From Ectothiorhodospiraceae bacterium BW-2 (GTDB lineage: Bacteria > Pseudomonadota > Gammaproteobacteria > Thiohalomonadales > Thiohalomonadaceae): a DNA stretch of 64,000 nucleotides. Position 1 is the first letter of the stretch. Each line of letters opens with the position of its first letter. Below are positions 56,994 to 64,000 of this stretch, one piece after another. The notes beneath the pieces were generated by a model. That model saw nothing but the letters and a program-made list of their open reading frames with translations, had not been told where the DNA came from and did not search any database. The DNA lies in the NCBI GenBank assembly GCA_008375315.1, contig CP032507.1, positions 1,178,001 to 1,242,000 on the forward strand. Reading direction: 5' to 3'. The position numbers were made by a program, and so were the translations under genes.

Positions 56994-58808
56994 TTAGCGC
57001 AGCATAGCCCGACACCCATCACGCCACACCAACCGTTTGGTACCAAGACTCACCACCGCAAATGGTTTTAACTGCCACTCCACCGCCGGAAAGAGCTGCT
57101 GTAGTTTCGGTTGATACGAGGCTAACTGCACCTCTGCGTCATCTAACAGCTTTTTCACCGGCGCCAACTCAGCTAGCTGCTCCCGACTCAGCTCATTTAG
57201 CTGCTCTGCGCTCAATTTGAGATCTTTCAGTGACAGATATTTCAGCTCAAATAGCAGATCATACAGCGGTGCTTGGCGTTTATCGGGGCGAATCTCAAAT
57301 AGAAGGTCACTATAGCCACCGCCTAAGGAGAGCTCTGAGCGCGGCAGGTAGTAGAGGTCATTGGTCAGCAGCAGTAGTAGCGTGGTTTTGAGCGTCAACT
57401 CGTTACTCCAGCGCATATCGCGGTTATCGAATATCTGATAGAGACGCTGTTCGATAAAGTCGGCCAGTGGCTCAAATTCGGCCTCGGTATAGAGCTGTTT
57501 TGCCACCGCCTGCTGGCGGTTATTATCCTCATAGCCATTGAGTAGCTGCTGTTGAATGCGGTCGATATAGAGCGAGCGCACGACTTGATTGGGAATCGTC
57601 ACCGTTAACTCCCCTAACAGAGTCACCGAGTCAATCGTTAATACCCCAAAATAGACCAGTAGCGAGATGATAAAACTGGCATCGGACGGATCTTTGAGCA
57701 TCGCCGCTACGCCAAAGTCCTGTACCAATTTTTCTACCTGTAGTGGCTGCTGCGGATTAAGCGCTGCCTCAATCACCTCCGCTCCGTGCGGTAGTGAGGC
57801 GATATAGCGCAGCCGGTTTTTGTCCATCGCTAAATTGTCATCTAGCAGCTCATTAGGGTAGCGACACAGCTGCTGCCACTCATCCCAAAAGTAGAGGCAG
57901 AGCGTCGGGTTGTAAAGCCGGGTGGTGTCAGCACCACTAAAACGGTAGCCGTTATAGAAGTTCTGCATCAGTGACATCGCCTCCTCTGCCGCCCCCTCGG
58001 GTAGTTCGCACTCTAGCGCTATCTGCTGATTAAGCTGCATCACCTCTTCACCAGTCAAACCGCAGAGTTTGGCAAAGTGTGGCCGCTGACTGATATTTTT
58101 TGCCACATTGTAGCCGCTGGTGATATCGCTCATCACCACCGGTGAGACGCCGGTGATAAAGACTCGCTCTAAGCCTAAACCATCGGTCGCTGCTTTGACC
58201 GCTTTAAAGACGGTTTTTATCACCCCCTCACTCTCAACTAGCTCGTTATAGCGCTGCCGACCCTGTTCGCGACTGGTGAGTACCTCATTAGCAAAGTTGT
58301 CATACTCATCAATGAGTAGGTAGAGCGGATAGCCTGCATGACGGCATCGACTAACTAGTCTCTCAAGAGAGCGCAAAGCATCCGCTTCATCAATCAGCTC
58401 CGCTGCACTAACCGCTTGAGGCCACCACGATTGATAGCGAAGTAACGCATCTCGAATACTGTTATTGATATGGCCATACAGCCCCTGTTTGATCTGCTCA
58501 TGGTCGCCATTTGGATTAATGGTGGAGAAGTTCCACCTTAATATAAAGTAGCGATTGCGGTTCGGGGTCGGATTTTGGCCTATCGCTAAATCGCCAAACA
58601 GGGTCTCAAATTGATCTGCGGCAGCGATATCGTAATAGCTCTCTAGCAGCGTTAGCCACAGCGTTTTACCAAAACGGCGCGGGCGTAGAAACAGGAGCTG
58701 CCGTCCTGCGGCCTCTAAGTCGTGCAGTAACTTGGTGCGATCAAAGTAGAGTCCATTCTCCTCTCTGAGGGTTTGAAAGTGACCCAAGCCATACGGAATC
58801 TTTACCAT
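56994..58808 (-). CDS. AAA-ATPase-like/PD-(D/E)XK protein, array copy I (N2'-V3-M1), first in the array
   Basis: Intact 604-residue member and the first copy in transcription order, so its upstream DNA probably holds the array promoter. N2 is slightly divergent (PYGLGHFQTLREENGLYF, KLLHDLEAAGRQ). Cassette V3 here is joined to the SREQGRQRYNEL linker, whereas copies E and F join it to RRDKGRESYHEL. It also has private changes (HFAKLCGLTGEE) and is the most diverged copy at its 5' end. AAAGGATCATC precedes the ATG. Confidence 0.88.
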   Translation of the reverse strand: MVKIPYGLGHFQTLREENGLYFDRTKLLHDLEAAGRQLLFLRPRRFGKTLWLTLLESYYDIAAADQFETLFGDLAIGQNPTPNRNRYFILRWNFSTINPNGDHEQIKQGLYGHINNSIRDALLRYQSWWPQAVSAAELIDEADALRSLERLVSRCRHAGYPLYLLIDEYDNFANEVLTSREQGRQRYNELVESEGVIKTVFKAVKAATDGLGLERVFITGVSPVVMSDITSGYNVAKNISQRPHFAKLCGLTGEEVMQLNQQIALECELPEGAAEEAMSLMQNFYNGYRFSGADTTRLYNPTLCLYFWDEWQQLCRYPNELLDDNLAMDKNRLRYIASLPHGAEVIEAALNPQQPLQVEKLVQDFGVAAMLKDPSDASFIISLLVYFGVLTIDSVTLLGELTVTIPNQVVRSLYIDRIQQQLLNGYEDNNRQQAVAKQLYTEAEFEPLADFIEQRLYQIFDNRDMRWSNELTLKTTLLLLLTNDLYYLPRSELSLGGGYSDLLFEIRPDKRQAPLYDLLFELKYLSLKDLKLSAEQLNELSREQLAELAPVKKLLDDAEVQLASYQPKLQQLFPAVEWQLKPFAVVSLGTKRLVWRDGCRAMLR

Positions 58809-58850
58809 TGATGATCCTTTAAGGTTGTTTGACTATCGGATAACACTGCC

Positions 58851-59072
58851 CTACCCCAACTTACTGTAACTACCGCCGGCCACATCAGCAAAGCTCCAGC
58901 TATTGTTAATAGAAGCGAACAGGCGCTAAGACGATAGTGATTGAGCACTGAATTGTGCCACAAAGCCGGCGCTAGCAATAGCGCGACTGCCGCTGCTAAT
59001 CAGATTCCAGCCAGCGCTGAGGGTGGTGACTGTATCGGTATCGGTCAAGGTATCAACGGTGTCGCGGTGGCG
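58851..59072 (-). pseudogene. Possible remnant of a repeat-containing surface protein
   Basis: In the 456-bp gap upstream of the ATPase array one minus-strand frame reads TVTTLSAGWNLISSGS and, after one in-frame stop (58926-58928), ASINNSWSFADVAGGSYSKLG to a stop at 58851. A shifted frame just upstream contains GPYWFVQVCRSIGTIIV. The AGWNLIS and YWV-type words recur in exported repeat proteins, so this looks like a decayed 3' end. The rest of the gap (59073-59264) shows no gene. Confidence 0.3.
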
Positions 59073-59264
59073 TTAGGGTCGGTCTCTACGATAATGGTGC
59101 CTATTGAGCGACACACCTGCACAAACCAGTAGGGACCGGTTTCGTAGCAATGGCCGCTTAAAAAGCACGGTTTAAATCGCTCCCCTCTTCCCTCCAAATT
59201 ACCGCTTTTAGAGGCTGTCATGTTACCATGATGGCCTGAAATCGACAGCAACCCGGAGAGTTTT

Positions 59265-60260
59265 ATGCTATTTGCTTTCATTGCGATTATTGCCGGATTG
59301 GCGCTACTGGTATGGAGCGCTGATCGTTTTGTCGAAGGAGCAGCGGCAACTGCTCGACACTTCGGCATGCCGCCACTGCTTATCGGCATGGTCATTATCG
59401 GTTTTGGGACATCGGCTCCAGAGATGGTAGTCTCTGCCATCTCCGCCTCACAAGGCAACCCCGGTATCGCTCTTGGTAACGCCTACGGCTCCAACATTGC
59501 CAATATCGCACTCATTCTTGGTCTAACCGCGCTCATCACCCCCATTGCGGTAGAGTCAAAAATTTTGCGCAAAGAGCTGCCGTTATTAGCCGCCGTGACC
59601 CTACTTGCTGCTTGGCAGCTAGCCGATAATGCGATCTCTTTCGCCGATGCACTGGTGCTACTACTGGTCTTTGCCCTCTTGATGGGATGGACTATCTGGC
59701 AGGGGCTAAAGCAGCGAGGAGATGCTCTCTGTAGGGATTGTGAAGCGGCGGAAGAGTCACTCGATCCCGAGATAGCAACTATGCCCATCCGTCGGGCACT
59801 CCTCTGGCTCTTTATCGGCATGATCGCCCTCATCGTTAGCTCGCGAGTATTGGTTTGGGGAGCGGTCGAAATTGCCTCCGGTTTTGGCGTTAGCGATCTC
59901 ATTATCGGTCTGACGATTGTCGCCATCGGTACCTCACTGCCAGAGCTCGCCTCGGCACTCGCCGCAGCCCGTAAGGGGGAGCACGATCTGGCGTTAGGAA
60001 ATGTGATAGGCTCCAATCTGTTTAATACGCTAACTGTGGTCGGTATCGCCGGTATTATCCATCCGATGGCGGTCGGGCCGGAGGTCTTCTACCGCGATAT
60101 GGGCTTTGTCACTCTACTGACGCTATCGCTATTTATCTTCGGCTACGGTTTTAGAGGACGACAGGGACGAATCAACCGTGTTGAGGGGGGGGTGCTGCTG
60201 CTTAGCTATGTTGGCTATACCGCCTACCTAATTAACACCACCTTTATCGCGACCTCCTGA
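59265..60260 (+). CDS. Calcium/sodium antiporter, YrbG-like (CaCA family)
   Basis: 331-residue membrane exchanger with ten or so helices and two inverted alpha repeats: [32 protein letters not shown], cut here by helix ends, and [32 protein letters not shown]. The Glu in each TSxPE is the ion ligand. CGGAGAG lies before the ATG. Its TGA overlaps the bioB ATG (TGATG), so it is co-transcribed with the biotin genes although no functional link is known. Confidence 0.93.
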   Translation: MLFAFIAIIAGLALLVWSADRFVEGAAATARHFGMPPLLIGMVIIGFGTSAPEMVVSAISASQGNPGIALGNAYGSNIANIALILGLTALITPIAVESKILRKELPLLAAVTLLAAWQLADNAISFADALVLLLVFALLMGWTIWQGLKQRGDALCRDCEAAEESLDPEIATMPIRRALLWLFIGMIALIVSSRVLVWGAVEIASGFGVSDLIIGLTIVAIGTSLPELASALAAARKGEHDLALGNVIGSNLFNTLTVVGIAGIIHPMAVGPEVFYRDMGFVTLLTLSLFIFGYGFRGRQGRINRVEGGVLLLSYVGYTAYLINTTFIATS

Positions 60261-61231
60261 TGGGTAGCGCGACTAAGCCATGGCGTACCGAAGAAGCGCT
60301 TGCGCTACTGCAGCAGCCCTTTTTTGATCTGCTCTATCAGGCGCAACAGATCCATCGTCAGCACTTCAATCCACACCACATTCAGCTCAGTACGCTACTT
60401 AATATCAAAACCGGCGGCTGTGCCGAGAACTGTGGCTACTGCTCTCAGAGCGCCCACTTCGACACTGCCGTCGAAAAAGAGCACCTCATGGCGGTCGATG
60501 AGGTAGTGAGCGCCGCCCGCGAGGCTAAAGCTGCCGGCGCCGGCCGCTTCTGTATGGGGGCGGCGTGGCGGCAGCCGACTCGGCGCGATATGGAGACCCT
60601 TATCGCCATGGTTAAGGGGGTAAAGGCGCTAGGGATGGAGAGCTGCGCTACCTTAGGCATGCTAGACGATAGACAGGTCGCGGCGCTAAAAGAGGCAGGC
60701 CTTGACTACTATAACCATAATCTCGATACCTCCCGCGACTACTATCCACAGGTGGTAACCACCCACAGCTATCAGCAGCGACTCGATACGATTGCACGGG
60801 TGCAGCAGGCGGGGATTCATGTCTGTAGCGGCGGCATTATCGGTATGGGCGAAACCCGCCACGACCGTGCCGCGATGCTCACCGAACTGGCCAATCTCGA
60901 CCCGCCACCGCAGAGTGTTCCTCTCAATCGTCTAGTCGCGGTTGAAGGGACGCCGCTAGCCGAGTCGGAAAGCGTCGATATCTTTGAGTTTATTCGTACC
61001 ATTGCCACAGCACGACTTATGCTGCCGCACGCCTATATCCGCCTCTCCGCCGGACGAGAATCGATGGACGAGAGCGCCCAAGCACTGGCCTTTATGGCGG
61101 GAGCTAACTCGATATTTTATGGCGATAAGCTGCTAACCGCCGCCAATGCCACCACTCATAGCGATAGACGGCTGCTCCAGCGGCTCGATATAACCCCATT
61201 GTCAGAACCGTATGAGTCCCACCCCAGATAG
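60260..61231 (+). CDS. bioB: Biotin synthase
   Basis: Radical-SAM enzyme inserting sulfur into dethiobiotin, the last step of biotin synthesis. The 323-residue protein has the CxxxCxxC cluster motif in [16 protein letters not shown], the further Cys in RFCMGAAWR and ESCATLGML for the [2Fe-2S] cluster, [12 protein letters not shown] and [10 protein letters not shown], and the Arg ligand region in [11 protein letters not shown]. Translationally coupled to the antiporter upstream and overlapping bioF by 20 bp. Confidence 0.97.
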   Translation: MGSATKPWRTEEALALLQQPFFDLLYQAQQIHRQHFNPHHIQLSTLLNIKTGGCAENCGYCSQSAHFDTAVEKEHLMAVDEVVSAAREAKAAGAGRFCMGAAWRQPTRRDMETLIAMVKGVKALGMESCATLGMLDDRQVAALKEAGLDYYNHNLDTSRDYYPQVVTTHSYQQRLDTIARVQQAGIHVCSGGIIGMGETRHDRAAMLTELANLDPPPQSVPLNRLVAVEGTPLAESESVDIFEFIRTIATARLMLPHAYIRLSAGRESMDESAQALAFMAGANSIFYGDKLLTAANATTHSDRRLLQRLDITPLSEPYESHPR

Positions 61232-62402
61232 TATTGCCCACCAGCTACAACAGAGTCGGCAGCAGCAGCGCTACCGCTCTCGACAGAGGGTCACTGCGGT
61301 TAACGGCCACCGAGTGGTCGTTAATGGCCAGCCGCTACTTAACTTCTGCAGTAACGACTATCTCGGTTTAAGCCACCATCCGCAGCTTATCGCCGCCGAG
61401 CAGCAGGGGGCCGCTAGGTTCGGTGCTGGCAGTGGCGCCTCCCACCTTATTTCGGGCCATAACCACGACCATCACCGGTTAGAACAGGCACTAGCTGACT
61501 TAACCGGACAGGAGGCGGCACTACTCTTTGCTAACGGCTATATGGCCAATTTGGCGCTATTAACGACCTTTAGCGATCGCCACGACACCCTCTACTGTGA
61601 CAAATTGAACCACGCCTCACTCATCGATGGCGCTCGTCTGAGCCGAGCTAAGATCAAACGCTACCCCCATCGCGATATGGCTACATTGAGCCGACTCCTA
61701 GAACAGAGTCGGCAGGGGAGCGCCACCATCGCGACCGACTCAATCTTCAGCATGGATGGTACTCTAGCGCCGCTAGATCAGCTCTACGCTCTAACCGACC
61801 CCGAGTCAACCCCCTCTCCTCGTTGGCTCATTATCGACGATGCCCACGCTTTTGCGGTGCTAGGGCCGCGAGGCGAGGGGAGTTTGGCCCACTTCGGCCT
61901 CCCACCACGCGACAATGTGATTCAGATGGGAACTCTCGGCAAAGGTGCCGGAGTCTATGGCGCTTTTGTAGCGGGGAGTCAGCAGGTGGTTGAACGACTT
62001 ATTCAGCGTGGTCGTAGCTATATCTATACCACCGCCCTCCCGCCGGCCATCGCTGCCGGACTACGCCAGAGCATCGCCCTCATCGAGAGCGAGGAGGGGG
62101 CAATACGACGACAGCAGCTACACCACCACATCGACCATTTTCGTACCCTCTCTCAACAGCTCTCGCTACCGATAAGCGACTCGATGAGCGCCATTCAGCC
62201 GCTACTCACCGGTAGCGAAACCAACGCACTCTCTTGGTCGGCCCAGCTACAGCAGCGCGGCTTTTGGGTGAGTGCTATTCGCCCCCCGACCGTTCCCGAA
62301 GGGGGAAGCCGCCTGCGTATCACCCTCTCAGCTAGCCACACCACCGCCGACATCGAGGCGCTGGTAGCGGCTCTAGCAGAGACGATAACTCCATACATTT
62401 AA
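61212..62402 (+). CDS. bioF: 8-amino-7-oxononanoate synthase
   Basis: PLP enzyme joining pimeloyl-ACP and alanine to form KAPA. Visible in the 396 residues are [51 protein letters not shown] with the PLP-contacting Asp and His, and the Schiff-base Lys in [17 protein letters not shown]. Length agrees with E. coli BioF (384). It lies between bioB (20-bp overlap) and bioH (23-bp gap). Confidence 0.96.
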   Translation: MSPTPDSIAHQLQQSRQQQRYRSRQRVTAVNGHRVVVNGQPLLNFCSNDYLGLSHHPQLIAAEQQGAARFGAGSGASHLISGHNHDHHRLEQALADLTGQEAALLFANGYMANLALLTTFSDRHDTLYCDKLNHASLIDGARLSRAKIKRYPHRDMATLSRLLEQSRQGSATIATDSIFSMDGTLAPLDQLYALTDPESTPSPRWLIIDDAHAFAVLGPRGEGSLAHFGLPPRDNVIQMGTLGKGAGVYGAFVAGSQQVVERLIQRGRSYIYTTALPPAIAAGLRQSIALIESEEGAIRRQQLHHHIDHFRTLSQQLSLPISDSMSAIQPLLTGSETNALSWSAQLQQRGFWVSAIRPPTVPEGGSRLRITLSASHTTADIEALVAALAETITPYI

Positions 62403-62425
62403 TTAAAGAGCCTGTCACAGTTACT

Positions 62426-63181
62426 ATGTCATCCCCTCACCTTCCCAATTTAGTCCTCATTCACGGCTGGGGCACCCACAGCGGTATTTGGCATACCCTA
62501 AAGCCCAGACTTGAGCCCCACTATCGGCTCCATCTGCTCGATCTGCCCGGCTATGGCCCCCAGCAGGGTTGGCAAGGGGCGTGGAGTCTCGACAGTATGG
62601 TCGCCTATATCGCCGACAATGTACCACCACAGAGTATCTGGTGCGGCTGGTCATTAGGGGGGATGATCGCGCTGCACGCCGCCGCCTCCGGCCTCGAACT
62701 GCAACAGGTGGTGGTCTGTGGCACCACTCCCTGTTTCTGTGAGCGCTACGACTGGCCGCACGGCCTCTCAGAGGAGACGCTAAAGCTCTTCTACCACGAG
62801 CTACAACAGCATCCTCACGCCACACTGCTCCGTTTTCTGGCACTTCAGACCCAAGGTTCGGAGCAGGCACAGCAGGAGCTCCGTTTTCTGCGCCAGCAGA
62901 TATCGCGCTATAGCGAACCCTCGACCGCCGTACTTACGGCAGGGTTATCTATTCTGCTTCACGACGATCTGCGCCCCTATCTGGAGGATATCCGCTGCCC
63001 GGTTAGCGCCATTCACGGCGAGCGGGATCGCCTCGCACCGGCCTCCGCCTTAGATCAGTGGCTAGCCCCCCTGCCCCAAAGCCACTACCAGCTAATCAAA
63101 GGGGCTGGACACGCCCCATTTCTCTCCCATCCGCAGCAGTTTAGCCAACTGCTACAACAACACCTGATCCCATCTAAATAG
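62426..63181 (+). CDS. bioH: Pimeloyl-ACP methyl ester carboxylesterase
   Basis: Alpha/beta hydrolase of 251 residues that removes the methyl group from pimeloyl-ACP methyl ester, ending the BioC-started fatty-acid detour. The oxyanion-hole start is LIHGWGTHSGIW, the nucleophile elbow GWSLGGM, the acid in HGERDRLAP and the catalytic His in GAGHAPFLSHP. Placed directly before bioC with a 6-bp gap, as expected for its role. Confidence 0.94.
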   Translation: MSSPHLPNLVLIHGWGTHSGIWHTLKPRLEPHYRLHLLDLPGYGPQQGWQGAWSLDSMVAYIADNVPPQSIWCGWSLGGMIALHAAASGLELQQVVVCGTTPCFCERYDWPHGLSEETLKLFYHELQQHPHATLLRFLALQTQGSEQAQQELRFLRQQISRYSEPSTAVLTAGLSILLHDDLRPYLEDIRCPVSAIHGERDRLAPASALDQWLAPLPQSHYQLIKGAGHAPFLSHPQQFSQLLQQHLIPSK

Positions 63182-63187
63182 ATCCCT

Positions 63188-64000
63188 ATGACCCCCTCCT
63201 CCCCCCTATTTGATAGAACCGCCCTAAAGGCAGCCTTTAACCGCGCAGCGAGTCGCTATAGTCAACACGCATGGATTCAGCGACTCATTGGGGAACGACT
63301 ACTGGAGCGACTACCACTATTTCGTATCACTCCGCAGCGAGTGGTCGATCTCGGCTGTGGCAGTGGTCAGATGGGCTTCGCCGCCGCTGACCACTACCCC
63401 GATGCCCAGCTATGGCTGTGCGATCTCGCCCACGGTATGGTTAAACAGGCGCAGCAAGAGCTAGCAGATAGCGCCAAACAGCGCTACCACTTCGTGACCG
63501 CCGATGCCGAACAGCTCCCCATAGCGACCGCCTCGATCGATCTTATCCTCTCCAATCTAACCCTACAGTGGTGTCAGCAACTACCGCAGCTCTTTAACGA
63601 ACTAGTTCGCACTCTCAAACCCGGTGGGCTACTGCTATTTACCACACTCGGCCCCGACACCCTCAAAGAGCTACGCCAGAGCTGGCAGCAGATCGACAAT
63701 CTCCCCCATGTTACCCCCTTTATCGATATGCACCTTATCGGCGATGCGATGCAGCAGGCGGGGCTAGCCGATGTGGTGGTCGATAGGGAGCAGCTCACCT
63801 TGACCTACCCTGAACTGCACCAACTGCTAGAGGATATTCGCCTCATCGGCGCCACCAACCACCTACAGCAGCGGCGGCGCCAGCTAACCGCCCCTAGCCG
63901 ATTTAGAGAGCTACATAGCGCCTACGAACACTATCGTCGTGCCGACAATACCCTCCCCGCTACCTACGAGGTGATCTATGGCCACGCTTGGAAACGAGAG
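63188..64000 (+). CDS. bioC: Malonyl-ACP O-methyltransferase (partial, right edge)
   Basis: SAM-dependent methyltransferase that starts biotin synthesis by methylating malonyl-ACP. The 271 visible codons begin with AFNRAASRYSQHAWIQRLIG, the typical BioC N terminus, followed by motif I VVDLGCGSGQMGF, LCDLAHGMV, the motif ADAEQLPIATASIDLILSNL (shortened here) and LKPGGLLLFTTLGPDTLKEL, which is BioC-specific. The frame is still open at the edge. The start is ATG at 63188, six bases after bioH. Confidence 0.94.
   Translation, partial: MTPSSPLFDRTALKAAFNRAASRYSQHAWIQRLIGERLLERLPLFRITPQRVVDLGCGSGQMGFAAADHYPDAQLWLCDLAHGMVKQAQQELADSAKQRYHFVTADAEQLPIATASIDLILSNLTLQWCQQLPQLFNELVRTLKPGGLLLFTTLGPDTLKELRQSWQQIDNLPHVTPFIDMHLIGDAMQQAGLADVVVDREQLTLTYPELHQLLEDIRLIGATNHLQQRRRQLTAPSRFRELHSAYEHYRRADNTLPATYEVIYGHAWKRE

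Noticed and set aside
41767-58808. The tandem array as insertion sequences with transposases
   Set aside because: The proteins carry P-loop, Walker B and PD-(D/E)XK motifs, no DDE or tyrosine-recombinase signature, and there are no terminal inverted repeats or target duplications around single copies.
59213-59236. Imperfect dyad (TCATG, TTAC, CATGA with GGC/GCC outside) ahead of the antiporter-bio operon as a biotin repressor operator
   Set aside because: The half-sites do not match the TTGTNAAC-type BirA operator, and the core stem is only 5 bp.

Overview
The window is chromosomal DNA from a gammaproteobacterium. The evidence is the order tmk-holB-pilZ, the bioB-bioF-bioH-bioC cluster, lolC/lolD, a monofunctional RelA, MiaB, RimI/TsaB, a YejF-type ABC ATPase and a YcgN-family protein. 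A LysR regulator, a SulP transporter, and dense MITE, palindrome and tandem-paralog content recall free-living sulfur-oxidising lineages (Chromatiales/Thiotrichales), but this placement is only an impression. Base composition looks intermediate and genes are tightly packed with many short overlaps.

Layout. 1-3411: acetolactate synthase large subunit (cut by the left edge), a small AdoMet-decarboxylase-like protein, and a PAS protein overlapping a methyl-accepting protein. 3668-4321: exported EF-hand protein. 4486-8417: three tandem Rpn-family nuclease genes bounded by a 193-bp MITE-like sequence present as an almost perfect inverted repeat; the left copy is fused in frame to the first rpn gene and the right copy runs into a broken Spy-like gene. 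9241-9316: tRNA-Phe. 9434-15711 (minus): LTA-synthase-like sulfatase, selD, a DUF3782-type nuclease, a tandem Usp protein and a SulP transporter. 15933-19646: giant MscK-type channel. 19698-41586 (minus): a long block of housekeeping and envelope genes (pabB, a ParA-like ATPase, rimI, miaB, VWA protein, ycgN-like, tsaB, AI-2E-type permease, LysR, relA, CHAD, lolD, lolC, yejF, CAP, L,D-transpeptidase, TPR, pilZ, holB, tmk).

41767-58808 is the outstanding region: nine head-to-tail, highly similar genes for an AAA-ATPase-like/PD-(D/E)XK protein (AAA-ATPase_like plus DUF1703/PDDEXK_9 architecture). The copies are mosaics of discrete blocks: two N-terminal types, three divergent cassettes between the P-loop and Walker B, and two middle blocks. 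All nine combinations differ, and each cassette is used exactly three times. Six copies are intact; three are disrupted, each with a four-base G/C run shortened to three. The intergenic leaders of this array carry the same 16-bp motif that forms the end of the MITE around the rpn cluster.

59265-64000 (plus): a calcium/sodium antiporter followed by bioB, bioF, bioH and bioC (cut by the right edge), an almost gapless biotin operon. The many open frames antisense to these genes were judged to be shadows and are omitted. All calls are from reading the sequence; no database search was possible.
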